Assembly: GCF_029633865.1 (NCBI RefSeq)
Contig: NC_079212.1
Coordinates: 87,258,427 to 87,322,426, forward strand
From: Lampris incognitus
Taxonomy: Eukaryota > Chordata > Actinopteri > Lampriformes > Lampridae
Length of the DNA: 64,000 bases
Direction: 5' to 3'
The notes beneath the pieces are model-generated. The model was given only the letters and a program-made list of their open reading frames with translations. It did not search any database and was not told the origin of the DNA. Positions within the stretch are counted from its first letter, which is position 1. The number at the start of each line of letters is the position of its first letter. This document shows, one piece after another, positions 1 to 10,491 of the stretch. Made by a program: the position numbers and the translations under genes.

Positions 1-718
1 AATCATCAAAAGGGCCCTGCAGAGGATGTACTTTCTCCACCAGCTCAAGAAGTTCAACCTATGTCAGGAACAGCTGATTCAGTTCTACACTACAATAATC
101 CAGTCTGTCCTCTGCACACCCATCACTGTCTGGTTTGGATCAGCCACCAAACAGGACAGGGACAGACTACAACAGACAGTTAAGTCTCCAGAAAAAAATC
201 ATTGGTGCCAAACTGCCCTTCATTCGGGACTTATACACCTCCAGACTCAGGAAACGGGCAGGCAACATCACTGCAGACCCATCACATCCTGGTCACAACC
301 TGTTCTACCTCCTCCCCTCTGGCAGGCACTGCAGATAGCACTGTACCCCAAAACAACCAGATATAGAAACAGTTTCTTTCCGTGAGCTGTCATTTAAATG
401 AACGCTTAACACTGTTAATAAATACGATCATGTTGTATATACTGTACTGTACATGTTGTATATACTGTACGTATACTGGTACACTTTGTCATGTCATCTA
501 CCTCAGGCATGTATATAAGTAACCTGCTAACATCTATTTCAGCATCTCTGATATATTCTGTGCACCATTGCACTTCATCACCTCTTATTTTGACTGTATA
601 AGTCAATCCATCTGAAGATTGTTGTGTTGTTATTCTGTTAAGTACACTGAGAGAGTCACAAAATCAGAGTCAAATTCCACGTAGTGCAAACCTACATGGC
701 CAATAAACATTCTGATTT
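1..718 (+). mobile_element. L2/Maui-type LINE, 3' end (RT tail plus 3' UTR)
   Basis: The coding tail spans about 2-385. One frame gives FYTTIIQSVLC and ITVWFGSATKQDRDR. After about 200 the match continues in the next frame with DPSHPGHNLFYLLPSGR, so there is at least one frameshift. These are the C-terminal motifs of fish L2/CR1-group reverse transcriptases, and the copy at 17580-18292 has the same ending. The 3' UTR runs to AATAAA (702-707) and a TTCTGATT-type tail, the usual L2 end. The 5' part lies outside the window. It is dead and 5'-truncated; CR1 or Rex1 are alternative family names. Confidence 0.75.
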
Positions 719-783
719 TGATAGAAGCAGAAGATTTTTTAATTAGACTTCAAATATACAAACACATCAGCAAAGCCAGTATA

Positions 784-955
784 CTCTATAACAACAGTGT
801 AGTCTATAACAACAGAGTAGTCTATAACAACAGTGTAGCCTATAACAACAGTATAGTCTGTAACAACAGAGTAGTCTATAACAACAGTGTAGTCTATAAC
901 AACAGAGTACTCTATAACAACAGTGTAGTCTATAACTGTAGTCTATAACAACAGA
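784..955. repeat. 18-bp minisatellite (TCTATAACAACAGTGTAG)n
   Basis: About nine to ten head-to-tail units alternate mainly between ...CAGTGTAG and ...CAGAGTAG; one unit is short by 5 bases near 940. It follows directly on the L2 tail. Open frames across it on both strands are artefacts of an 18-bp period. Confidence 0.9.
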
Positions 956-962
956 GATCTGG

Positions 963-1124
963 TCTTTCTGACAAGATGGCGGCGCGCATAGGCGCAGCGG
1001 CTCAGTGCTCTTCTTATCGGTGTGTTTTATGGCTGTCTTTGTATGTTTTGTTTCTTGTCTTGACGACATTCTGCTGGGCGAACAACATCTACAGCCGATT
1101 CGATCTCCTCAGCTGATATAACAA
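963..1124 (+). mobile_element. 5'-end-type fragment of a non-LTR retrotransposon
   Basis: It begins with an ACAAGATGGCGGCGCG-type segment, which is typical of LINE 5' UTRs, and ends in a stretch translating as NNIYSRFDLLS, resembling the start of a fish LINE ORF. It is cut off where the copia remnant begins. The family assignment is a recollection of pattern, not a proof. Confidence 0.35.
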
Positions 1125-1535
1125 GTGTAAGAGTGGTCATGCAGAAGGCAGCGCGGGAGAACCTAGCCTTACACCAGATGGACGTTAAGACAGCCTATTT
1201 GCATGCACCAATTGACTGTGAAATCTATATAGAGTAACCAGAAGGTTATGAGGAAAAGTCAGAAACATGTGAAAAGCTAGTATGCAAGTTGCAGAAGTCT
1301 CTCTATGGTCTAAAGCAGTCAGGCAGAAACTGGAATGCTATGTTACATACATGTTTGAGTGAAAACGGTTTTGTACAGAATCCCGCTGATCACTGTGTGT
1401 ATACAGGAGAACAACATAATGGAAAGGTCATCTTGGAATACTGTCCTACTGAGCAAATGATCGCTGATGTAATGACAAAGCCAGCCACCAAGCTAAAGCT
1501 AAAGAGGTTTGCTCAAGACATGTTTGGCACTTAGA
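1125..1535 (+). pseudogene. Ty1/copia pol remnant (RT joined to RNase H end)
   Basis: The first block reads ENLALHQMDVKTAYLHAPI, the start of a copia RT. It is followed by an in-frame stop (TAA near 1236), then LQKSLYGLKQSGRNWN, a hallmark of copia RTs. After CVYTGEQHNGKVI the sequence jumps directly to YCPTEQMIADVMTKPA, the end of copia RNase H. RT motifs B-E and most of RNase H are therefore deleted, including the YVDD box. The polyprotein would normally direct reverse transcription in a cytoplasmic particle; this copy cannot. Its 3' LTR lies 100 bp downstream. Confidence 0.88.
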
Positions 1536-1635
1536 AGTGCAAAGAGTGTGTTCTCATTGTCAAGGTAAAGAAGAAGCCTTATTTTGTCGTTGTTTTGTTT
1601 TCCAGGTAATCCAATGAGCTAAGAGCGAGTGGGGG

Positions 1636-1895
1636 TGTTAAGTGTTGTTGTTTGATGGCACCCTTACTCATTGTATTACGGTACATTCGGATGTGACGTC
1701 GCCACGTTCTAAGTGTGCGACAGTGTGCGTTGTAAGTGTGCAACAGTGTGTGTTGTAAGAGTCGGTCGTAGAGAGCGAAGACCTGCTGTATTTGCCTAAA
1801 TAAATATGCCTAACGTTAAAGGCTAAAGAGAAAACAGAGTCAAGTTTTGCTTATCCTCCATACGCAAGAAGAAGATTGTGCACCCCAGCTCAACA
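1636..1895 (+). repeat. copia 3' LTR
   Basis: It starts TGTTAAGTGTTG right after a purine run (gagcgagtggggg, a plausible polypurine tract) and ends ...CTCAACA, giving TG/CA ends. AATAAA occurs near 1800. The right side abuts L1-type coding sequence at 1896. No 5' LTR lies in the window, so the boundaries rest on the terminal dinucleotides alone. Confidence 0.6.
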
Positions 1896-1968
1896 AAGTT
1901 AATTCCTAAATATTTAACCTCAGTTTTAACAGGGACACCATAGAGTGATGCTCATGTATCATCAGAAG
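1896..1968 (-). pseudogene. L1-type LINE ORF2 fragment, distal side of the gypsy insertion
   Basis: Read on the minus strand it gives LYGVPVKTEVKYLGINF, a block found downstream of the YADD box in fish L1 RTs. It continues the reading of 5212-5951 (which ends ...LTLNMSKCELL) once the gypsy element at 1969-5206 and one AGAAG duplicate are set aside. The copia LTR cuts it at 1895. Confidence 0.75.
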
Positions 1969-2719
1969 TGTCACGTCCCTGCCTCGTCAGGCCGCTCCCA
2001 CTGCCTTATCTAGCTCATCTGGTTCATCGATCTCACCTGGAGCTCTCGAGAGCTCACACCTGACCAGCATCTCCAATCAACCTATCTCTGCCAGGATAAG
2101 AAGCCGGTCTGCTCTTCAGACGATACCAGATCGTTGAGCCACTACAAGTGCGTAAGACGACTCTAGCTCTAGCTTTGACCCTTTGTAACAAAGCTTAACC
2201 CCTGTTCCCTCTGCCTCTAGTTTGACCTTCCTGCCATTGCCTGGACCACGCCTGTATGAGTACCATGACTCTGCCAAGACCACCGCCTGTAAGAGAACCA
2301 CGGATCTGCCAAGCCCACCGCCTGTACGAGAACCACGAACCCACCAAACCCACCGCCTAGACGAGTACCACGACCCTGCCAAGACCACTGCCTGTAATCA
2401 GAACCACGAACCTGCCAAGCCCACCGCCTGTATGAGAACCACGACCCTGCCAAGCCCACCGCCTGCATGAGAACCACGATCCCGCCAAGCCCACTGCCTG
2501 TACGAGTACCACGAACCCGCCAAGCCCACCGCCTGTACGAGTACCACGACTCTGCCAAGCCCACCGCCTGTACGAGAACCACGAACCTGCCAAGCCCACC
2601 ACCTGTCCAAGAGCCCTGTTCCTGCCTAACCTTGCAAGACAACAAATGTGCCCCTTTGCCCCCCCCCTCCACTCTGTCTCACGTTCTGCTTTTGGGTCCT
2701 ACACCTGGTAGCCCTGACA
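1969..2719 (+). repeat. 5' LTR of the sushi-like element with a 35-bp minisatellite
   Basis: 751 bp. Positions 2251-2601 are ten tandem copies of a 35-bp unit starting CCTGTACGAGAACCACGAAC. The partner LTR at 4730-5206 has just two units (5024-5093), which explains nearly all of the 274-bp length difference. The LTR is followed by gaacgatctggccaacATG, the leader into gag. Confidence 0.9.
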
Positions 2720-2735
2720 GAACGATCTGGCCAAC

Positions 2736-3580
2736 ATGGACCCAGCGGACGTTGAGGCATTATGTGCTGCCAAAGCCGGCCAAGGAACCCTGGTCGAGAG
2801 ACACTCCGCCGCCCTCCAGGACGCTGCCACCTCTATGCAAGCCCTCTCTGCCAGCGTGGAAACCCTCACCGCTCGAGCTGCCCTAACAGACCAAGGCCTA
2901 CAGGCCTTAACCCAGCAATTCAGCAGTTTCATGGCTCAACTAACCCCGCTACTGCCCCAGAACATAGTCATGCCCCTGTACAGCCCAGGCGAGAACCTAG
3001 CATCCCCAAACCCTATGATGGAGACCCGGCTACTTGTGGAACTTTTCTCATGCAATGTGATTTAATTTTCACTCACCAACCAAGCATGTATTTTGACGAC
3101 AACGAAAAGATAGGCTTCATCTCCAATCTTCGCTCTGGTTCTGTGCGGAATTCAAGAAAGTGTTCTTTCACCCATCCTTGGTTGTAACTCCGCCACTTGC
3201 CTCATGCATATCCAGCAAGGCAACCGAAGTGTATCCGACTACTCCATCGAGTTCAGAATCTTGGCGGCTGAAAGTGGCTGGAAAGACGTGTCCTTGCAAA
3301 CCGCTTTCCACACGGGGTTATCTGAGACACTAAAAGATGAAGTAGTCAGAGAACACACCACTTCCCTTGACCAACTCCTCATCGCTCTGGCTATTCGACT
3401 CGATGATTGTTCCAGAGAGTGCAGGAAAGGGAGGGGGTCGCGCGCCCCAAGCCCCTCTAGCCAATGCCAACCTGGCCAGCTCACGACCAAGCCCCACCAT
3501 GCTCGCCGGCTACCCCTGTCACGCCTCGCGGATGAACCCATGCAACTGTGTAGAACACGACTAACACATCCACTGTACTA
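2736..3580 (+). pseudogene. gag of the sushi-like gypsy element
   Basis: It starts MDPADVEALCAAKAGQGTL. After about 80 residues the frame changes near 2960, giving EPSIPKPYDGDPATCGTFL, and again near 3170. It then resumes from 3204 with MHIQQGNRSVSDYSIEFRIL and QTAFHTGLSETLKDEVV, the capsid region of this family. Gag normally builds the particle that packages element RNA. At least two frameshifts make it non-functional. A short frame switch precedes the nucleocapsid at 3581. Confidence 0.8.
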
Positions 3581-4150
3581 ATGAACATTTGTTTCTACTG
3601 CGGCCAGCCAGGCCATACCCGCATTGCATGTCCCGTTCGCCCAAAAGGAACAAGCTCACCCATGAATGTGGGATCAGTGGTGAGCAGAGCTTCTCCCTTC
3701 TCCCACAGCTCCCAAGGGCGTATGCATTTAGAAGCAGTTCTTATCCACAACCAACCATCTCTCCCTGTACGAGCCCTGGTGGACTCCGGAGCTGATGACA
3801 GTTTTATGGATGCCAGTGTAGTTAGTCAAGCAGGCATTTCGACTCTACCCCGAGACACACCCATAGCTGTCCATGACCTAAGTGGTGGTTTATTTGCTGC
3901 CGTCACCCATGTCACTGAACCCCTTAGTGATACTCTGTCTGGCAGCCACAGAGAAACCATGACCTTCCTAGTTTCCTCCCCCCAGAGCCCCCTGGTGCTA
4001 GGCAAGACCTGGTTGAGATGTCACAACCCCCACATAGGCTGGTCGACTAATATCATTTCAGCCTGGAGCCTTACTGTCACAGAACCTACCTCACTTCAGC
4101 TCTGCTGCCAGCTGAGGGCGCTGCTGCTCCCTCCGAACCCCCTGATCTGA
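3581..4150 (+). pseudogene. nucleocapsid zinc knuckle and protease of the sushi-like element
   Basis: A CX2CX4HX4C knuckle (CFYCGQPGHTRIAC) lies at residues 4-17. The aspartic protease signature ALVDSGADDSFM follows at about residues 65-76, then LVLGKTWLRCHNP typical of these proteins. The frame ends at 4150, where RT should begin; RT and RNase H are absent. Confidence 0.85.
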
Positions 4151-4336
4151 CCAAGGCGCCCCCAAAGTCTGGTTGCCCAGCGGCTACCACGCCACCTCCG
4201 AGGTCCGTTTGCCCCACGGCCGTCCCGCTGCTTGCGAGCTCAGTTTGCCCCACGGTCGTCCCACCGCCTGCAAGTTCAGTTCGCTCCGCCGGAGCAGGAC
4301 ACAGCCGAACCGGTGCCCATACTCCCTCCTGCGTGA

Positions 4337-4684
4337 GTGGTGGGCACGGTCACCTGGAAGGTTGAAGGACTGGTGAGGTACGCCCAGAGGACTCAACCCG
4401 ACCCAGGTAATGGCCCTTCTAACTGTCTCTTTGTGCCTGACCAGGTTCTCCAGTGGGCTCACATCTCCCAGTTCGCCTGTCACCCTGGAACCAACTGTAC
4501 CCTGACCCTGCTTAAGCGCCGGTTCTGGTGGCCCACCTTGTCTACAGACACCCACGACTATGTCCAGGCCTGCACGGTGTGCGCTCGAAGCAAGTCTTCT
4601 CACCTACCCAACTCTGGTCTCCTGCCTGTTCCTAGCCGACCTTGGAGCCTCATCCGGGACTTCCATCGTGCCCTTCCTGGCTAG
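4337..4684 (+). pseudogene. integrase N-terminal remnant of the sushi-like element
   Basis: The HHCC zinc-binding segment is recognisable: [15 protein letters not shown] then [19 protein letters not shown] and CARSKSS. The frame ends in [14 protein letters not shown], just where the catalytic core would start. The DDE core is missing and the 3' LTR follows within 50 bp. Confidence 0.75.
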
Positions 4685-4729
4685 TCTGGTTGGTCGCCAG
4701 AGGCGCCCATAGAGGGGGGGGGGGGGTCC

Positions 4730-5206
4730 TGTCACGTCCCTGCCTCATCGGCCCACCCTCATCAGGCCGCTCCCATTGCCTTACCTAGCTCATCTGGTTC
4801 ATCGATCTCACCTGGAGCTCTCGAGAGCTCACACCTGACCAGCATCTCCAATCAACCCATCTCGGCCGATAAGAAGCCGATCTGCTCTTCAGACGATGCC
4901 AGATCGTTGAGCCACTACAACTGCATAAGACGACTCTAGCTCTAGCTTTGACCCTTTGTGACCAAGCCTAACCCCTGTTCCATCTGCCTCTAGTTTGACC
5001 TCCCCGCCATTGCCTAGACCATGCCTGTACGAGTACCAGGACCCTGCCAAGCCTACTGCCTGTATGAGAACCACGAACCTGCCAAGCCCACCACCTGTCC
5101 AAGAGCCCTGTCCCTGCCTAACCCTGCAAGACAACAAACGTGCCCCTTTGCCCCTCCCCCCCGACTCACGTTCTGCTTTTGGGTCCAACACCTGGTAGCC
5201 CTGACA
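4730..5206 (+). repeat. 3' LTR of the sushi-like element
   Basis: 477 bp, TGTCACGTCC...CCTGACA, preceded by a G-rich tract. It matches the 5' LTR apart from point changes, a small insertion near 4745 and only two 35-bp units. Confidence 0.9.
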
Positions 5207-5211
5207 AGAAG

Positions 5212-5951
5212 TTCACATTTGCTCATATTCAGAGTTAAACCAGATGCTTTAGTGAAGAGCTCAACTGAATGAAGGGCCAAGGGGATCTGGGAAGCCTTTT
5301 TTAAGAAAAGTGTGGTGTCATCCACAAGTTGACTTATCAATAATTTGTTGCCCAAGGCCTCTAGGCCATCAATGCTATCATTTTTAATTGGAATGGAAAG
5401 TAATTCTGATACAGTAATGAATAATAAAGGGGAGCTGACACAGCCTTGCCTAATGTCCCTCTTAACACCAAATCTCGGGCAGGTACCACCAGGTAAGGAC
5501 ACGCAACTGTTTATATCCTTGTATAACATGCTTATGACACCAACAAACTTTTCTCCAAAACCAAAATGATGTAGGGCTTGTAAGATGAAAGGGTGCTCAA
5601 CAGAATCAAATGCTTTGTGAAAATCTAGTAAGAATCCATCATCTTCAACTAAATCACTGTAATCTAGTAGATCTAGAACCAGACGGGTGTTATTGTGAAT
5701 AGATCTTCCCTTGATAAAACCAGACTGTTTCACTAATTATTTGTTATACCTTCTTTCAGTCTGGCAGCTAACACTCCTGAGAAAATCTTATAATCTGTAT
5801 TTAGCAAAGTGAAAGGCCTTAAATTATCTAGAATACTTTTATCTTTCCCCGGTTTAGGGATCAATATTATTACTCCTTGTTTCATAGTTGGAGTCAGTTC
5901 TTGTCTTTCTATGCCCTTTACAGAAAATAAATAAGGCTTTTCTTTTAACAT
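5212..5951 (-). pseudogene. L1-type LINE reverse transcriptase (ORF2 part)
   Basis: The minus strand shows the RT blocks in order: IILIPKPGKDKS and LRPFTLLNTDYKI, a stop near 5733, KQSGFIKGRSIHNNTRLVLD, motif A in LLDFHKAFDSVEHPF, motif B in DIRQGCVSSPLL and motif C as LVDDTTLFL in place of YADD. It continues across the gypsy insertion at 1896-1968. No endonuclease domain lies upstream: only about 95 bp separate it from the RTE insertion at 6047. It may belong with the ORF1 pieces at 9365-9697 and 15244-15827, with the endonuclease region deleted, but this is inference. Confidence 0.85.
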
Positions 5952-6062
5952 TGTCTTCTAAACCCCGGGTATTAAAGGAACAAAATGAAATATTAGTATT
6001 CAAATAACATTTAACAACTCCACTGAACGAAAGTAGATATCACAACAGATGGATTGTAGAGT

Positions 6063-9000
6063 CTACTACTTCCGGCTGCTCCCGTTAGGGGTCGCCACAG
6101 CGGATCATCCGTTTCCATTTCTTCCTGTCTTCTGCGTCTTCCTCTGTCACACCAGCCACCTGCATGTCTTCCCTCACCACATCCATAAACCTCCTCTTTG
6201 GCCTTCCTCTTCTCCTCTTCCCTGGCAGCTCCATATTTAGCATCCTTCTCCCAATATACTCAGCATCTCTCCTCCACACATGTCCAAGCCATCTCAATCT
6301 TGCCTCTCTTGCTTTGTCTCCAAACCGTCCAACCTGAGCGGTCCCTCTAATATAGTCGCTCCTAATCCTGTCCTTCTTCGTTACTCCCAGTGAAAATCTT
6401 AGCATCTTCAACTCTGCCACCTCCAGCTCCGCCTCCTGTCTTTTCGTCAGTGCCACTGTCTCCAAACCATATAACATAGCTGGTCTCACAACCATCTTGT
6501 AAACTTTCCCTTTAACTCTTGCTGGTACCCTTCTGTCGCAAATCACTCCTGACACACTTCTCCACCCACTCCAACCTGCCTGCACTCTCTTTTTCACCTC
6601 TCTACTGCACTCCCCGTTACTTTGGACAGTTGACCCCAAGTATTTAAACTCAAATGCCTTTGTCACCTCCACTCCTTGCATCCTGACCATTCCACTGTCC
6701 TCTCTCTCATTCACGCATAGGTATTCCGTCTTGCTCCTACTGACTTTCATTCCTCTTCTCTCCAGTGCATACCTCCACCTCTCCAGGCTCTCCTCAACCT
6801 GCACCCTACTCTCGCTACAGATCACAACGTCATCCGCGAACATCATCGTCCATGGAGACTCCTGCCTGATCTTGTCCGTCAACCTGTCCATCACCATTGC
6901 AAACAAGAAAGGGCTCAGAGCCGATCCTTGATGTAATCCCACCTCCACCTCGAACCCATCTGTCATTCCAACCGCACACCTCACCATTGTCACACTTCCC
7001 TCATACGTATCCTGCACCACTCCTACATACTACATGCTCTCTACTCTCGCTACAGATCACAGTGTTAACCATGAACATCATAGTCCATGGAGACTCCTGC
7101 CTGATTTCATCTGTGGTGCTCTTTCCTGACATGAAACCATACTGCTGCTCGCTGATCATGACCTCTCCTCCTATTAACCTAGCTTCTATTACTCTTTCCC
7201 AAATCTTCATGCTGTGGCTGATCAACTTTATACCTCTGTAGTTGTTACAGTTCTGCACATCGCCCTTGTTCTTGAAAATCGGTACCAGTATGCTTCTTCT
7301 CCACTCCTCAGGCATCCTCTCACTTTCCAGGATTGTGTTAAACAATCTAGTTAAAAACTCCACTGCCATCTCTCCTAAACATCTCCATGCCTCCACAGGT
7401 ATGTCATCAGGACCAACTGCCTTTCCACTCTTCATCCTCTTCATAGCTGCCCTTACTTCCACCTTGCTAATTCGCTGAACTTCCTGATTCACTATCCCTA
7501 CATCATCCAACCTTCTCTCTCTCTCATTTTCTTCATTCATCAGCCCCTCAAAGTATTCCTTCCACCTTCTTAGCACACTCTCCTCGCTTGTCAGCACATT
7601 TCAATCTCTATCCTTGATCGCCCTAACTTGCTGCACATCCTTTGCAGCTTGGTCCCTCTGTCTAGCCAATCGGTACAAGTCCTTTTCTCCTTCCTTAGTG
7701 TCTAATCTGTCATACAACTCACCATACGCCTTTTCCTTTGCCTTTGCCACCTCTCTCTTTGCTTTATGCTGCATCTCCTTGTACTCCTGTCTACTTTTTT
7801 CATCTCTCTTACTATCCCACTTCTTCTTTGCCAACCCTTTCCTCTGTATAATTTGCTGTACTTCCTCATTCCACCACCAAGTCTCCTTGTCTTCCTTCCT
7901 CTGTCCTGATGACACACCAAGTACCTTCCTAGCTATCTCCCTCACTATTTCTGCAGTGGTTGTCCAGCCATCTGGCAACTCTTCACTACCACCCAGTGCC
8001 TGTCTTAACTCATGCCTGAACTCCACACAACAGTCTTCCTTCTTCAACTTCCACCATTTGATCTTCGGCTGTGTCTTCACTCGCTTCCTCTTCTTGGTCT
8101 CCAAAGTCATCCTACAGACCACCATCCGATGCTGCCTAGCTACGTTCTCCCCTGTCACCACCTTGCAGTCTCCAGTCCCTTTTAGATGGCGCCTTCTACA
8201 TAAGATATAGTCCACCTGTGTGCACTTTCCTCCACTCTTGTATGTCACCCTGTGTTCCTCCCTCTTCTTGAAATATGTATTCACCACAGCTATTTCCATC
8301 CTTTTCGCAAAATCGACCACCATCTGTCCTTCCACATTTCTCTTCTTCACTCCATACCTTCCCATCACCTCCTCATCACCTCTGTTCCCTTCACCAACAT
8401 GTCCATTGAAGTCCGCTCCAATCACCACTCTCTCCTCCTTGGGTACCCTCTCCACCATGTCATCCAACTCACTCCAGAATTCTTCTTTTTCATCCATCTC
8501 ACACCCAACTTGCGGGGCATATGCGCTGATAACATTCAGCAATAAACCTTCAATTTCCAGCTTCATACTCATCACTCTGTCTGACACTCTCTTCACCTCC
8601 AGCACACTCTTGACATACTCTTCCTTCAGAATTACCCCTACCCCATTACTCCTCCCATTCACACCATGGTAGAAGAGTTTGAACCCACCTCCGATACTCC
8701 TGGCCTTACTCCCCTTCCACCTGGTCTCTTGCACACACAGTATGCCTACCTTTCTTCTTTCCATCATGTCAGCCAGCTCTCTCCCTTTACCAGTCATAGT
8801 GCCAACATTCAAAGTTCCAACTCTCACCTCCACATGCCTACCCTTCCTCCTCTCTAGCTGCCTCTGGACATGCCTTCCCCCTCTCCTTCTCCTTCGCCCA
8901 ACAGTAGCATAGTTTCCACCAACACCCTGCTGGTTAACAGTACCGGTGGCGGTCGTTGGTAACCCGGGCCTCGACCGATCCGGTATGTAAGTCTTATTTA

Positions 9001-9128
9001 TGATCCGCATATTTGATTTGGCAAAGATTTTACGCCGGATGCCCTTCCTGACGCAACCCTCCCCATTTGTCCGGGCTTGGGGCCGGCACTAAGGATGCAC
9101 TGGCTTGTGCATCCTCAGTGGCTGGGTT
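6063..9128 (-). mobile_element. RTE/Expander-type LINE, near full length
   Basis: A 16-bp target site duplication AGATGGATTGTAGAGT occurs at 6047-6062 and 9129-9144. On the minus strand the 5' end carries the GTGCCGGCCCCAAGCCCGG-type leader known from fish RTE elements. The coding region follows, and the 3' end is CAGCGGATC/CCTAACGGGAGCAGCCGG-like sequence with a short TAG-repeat tail. Length is 3066 bp, as expected for a complete RTE. A 5'-truncated relative is at 39705-40680. Confidence 0.93.
6085..9010 (-). pseudogene. RTE LINE polyprotein (endonuclease-RT), rearranged
   Basis: The N-terminal part (9010 down to 7604) is an apurinic-type endonuclease: VGTLNVGTMTGKG, CVQETRWKGSKA, VIGADFNGHVG and the QVDYILCRR end. 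An in-frame TGA lies at 7601-7603. RT then begins in the same frame (MKSGKAVGPDDIPVEAW, SILVPIFKNKGD, NYRGIKLISHSMKIWE). After YGFMSGKSTTD the block that should carry motif A is replaced by a second copy of the motif-C neighbourhood (about 7036-7115), and the frame is lost. From 7020 the true downstream part resumes: LHQGSALSPFLFAM, motif C MFADDVVIC, the KYLGSTV thumb and the LRWLGHVWRR tail. It is non-functional. Confidence 0.9.
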
Positions 9129-9144
9129 AGATGGATTGTAGAGT

Positions 9145-9364
9145 ATTGTGTGAAAAAAGCAGCAAGAGCGAATGAAACGCCCAAAACAATTAATTAGTGA
9201 CATCTAATAACGTACAGTGGGTGTAATTCATACTGTAAACCTGCGTCCTTCCATAAAGGCGAAGGGGCTTCAGGTGTCTCCCCAGATCTTTCTCTCAATG
9301 CACATGACGAGCAGAATGACGAAATGGTGCCTTGGCGATGATGATCATGAATTGTCCCCCTGAC
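9145..9364. other. Non-coding spacer, probably L1 inter-ORF region
   Basis: No coding signal on either strand. It lies between the RTE target site duplication and the end of the antisense L1-type ORF1, so it is best read as the region downstream of that ORF1. Confidence 0.4.
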
Positions 9365-9697
9365 TCTTATTTAAGTTGTGATCCTGCGACCTTCAATGTA
9401 GGCAAAGGGGCCCCTGAAGTATGCGACCTCATTGGCCCGTCTTGCCCTCTCGATGTGGGGCCAGAGAAGTGGTCTCTCCATCGGGTCCTCAAGGGTCAGA
9501 TCCTCTGCGAAACGCACTCCGACCTCCTTACACACAGGAGTCTTTAGTGCGTTTCCAAATCTCGTCCCTCACATTGCGCGTGGCGAACAAGATGCTAATT
9601 TGGCGATGTTTGTCTTCCTCTTTCCTTCCGACACGATTCACCACATCAGCTGCAACCTCCAACTTCGAATCCAGGTCAGGAGCAATGCTTTTCAGCA
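9365..9697 (-). pseudogene. L1-type ORF1 protein, C-terminal half
   Basis: On the minus strand it reads SIAPDLDSKLEVAADVVNRV and ILFATRNVRDEIWKRTKDS. After a one-base frame change near 9540 it gives VCKEVGVRFAEDLTLED, LLWPHIERARRANEVAYF and RGPFAYIEGRRI, then stop. This is the RRM/C-terminal RNA-binding portion of L1-type ORF1. The N-terminal half is 5.5 kb away at 15244-15827. The two halves join in frame (...TQLL-KSIAP...) if the intervening insertion and one 4-bp duplicate are set aside. Confidence 0.8.
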
Positions 9698-9758
9698 TGT
9701 AACGTGCATGGATAAGTAGACACGGCGGTCCTTGACTAACGGGTCGGACCCTCTAGTC
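9698..9758 (+). repeat. tRNA-like LTR-type repeat (copy 1), left part
   Basis: It starts TGTAACGTGCATGG and runs to CCCTCTAGTC, where hAT MITE 1 inserted. The remainder is 15149-15243. Flanking bases AGCA (9694-9697) and AGGA (15244-15247) look like a 4-bp target duplication with one change. See 33536-33670 for the family. Confidence 0.75.
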
Positions 9759-10084
9759 CAGGGGTCCCCAACAGGCGGCCCGCGGGCCACGTCCGGCCCG
9801 TGACGGGTTGATTTATGGTCCGCGAGAATTTTTGGAGAAATGCCAGAAGGAAGAATTTTTTTTATTTCCCTACCAAAAAAAATAAAATAATTAACTTCTT
9901 AGTAAAAGTAAGACTAGTAATATATCGAAAAATAGATGAAAAATCTCTGTTTAAATTATAATACCTGCACCGTATCGACACCAAAACAAACTAACGAACA
10001 ACATGCTGCTGGAGGTTGAGTGGCCCGTGGTTTTAAAAGTGGCCCTAAAAGTGGCCCGCTATGAAAAGTAATTGGGGACCCCTG
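9759..10084. mobile_element. hAT-type MITE 1
   Basis: 326 bp with inverted ends CAGGGGTCCCCAA / TTGGGGACCCCTG and the 8-bp duplication CTCTAGTC at 9751-9758 and 10085-10092, diagnostic of hAT transposition. It has no coding capacity. Confidence 0.92.
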
Positions 10085-10267
10085 CTCTAGTCCAGTGTTT
10101 CTCAACCGGGGGTCCGCGGACCCCTAGTGGTCCGTGGTGTAATTGCAAGGGGTCCGTGAAAATAAAATATCTTTAAAAAAAAAGATCCTATGACATTTAT
10201 AGAAATAGGATTATTTTACTCAAATGTGACTGAGACCTTTATCTACCTAAACTATAAAGGGTAACAG

Positions 10268-10467
10268 TATTAAGTTTAGAAATCACGTCAGGACACAGCG
10301 CTGTCGCTCGACACAACCTCTCCGTGGCATTCTTTATTTAGACTGACACAGCATCAAAGGCAGACCCAATCAAACAACCCAGAGCCCGCAGGCATCACCA
10401 ATCGATCCCAGCACAATAGAACAGCACCAAATCAAATGCAGCACTGTCGATGTGTGCATACATAACA
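10268..10467 (-). repeat. Gypsy A 3' LTR
   Basis: Minus strand TGTTATGTATGC...TAAACTTAATA, 200 bp, with AATAAA inside (minus strand). It is preceded on the minus strand by a CCGG(G)n AA polypurine tract. Confidence 0.93.
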
Positions 10468-10491
10468 TTCCCCCCCCCCCCCGGCAGGATT

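Larger units (their letters stand above)
1969..5206 (+). mobile_element. Ty3/gypsy element, sushi-like, internally deleted
   Basis: Flanked by the 5-bp target site duplication AGAAG (1964-1968 and 5207-5211). LTR ends are TGTCACGTCC...CCCTGACA. The interior keeps gag, a zinc knuckle and protease, then jumps to the integrase zinc-binding region: RT and RNase H are missing. A polypurine run precedes the 3' LTR (4711-4727). It lies inside an antisense L1-type LINE. The gag style (MDPAD start) and C-terminal layout suit the sushi-ichi group of fish elements; that clade call is inference. Confidence 0.9.

Noticed and set aside
2217..2672. Trp/Gly-rich minus-strand frames
   Set aside because: Shadow of the 35-bp LTR minisatellite.
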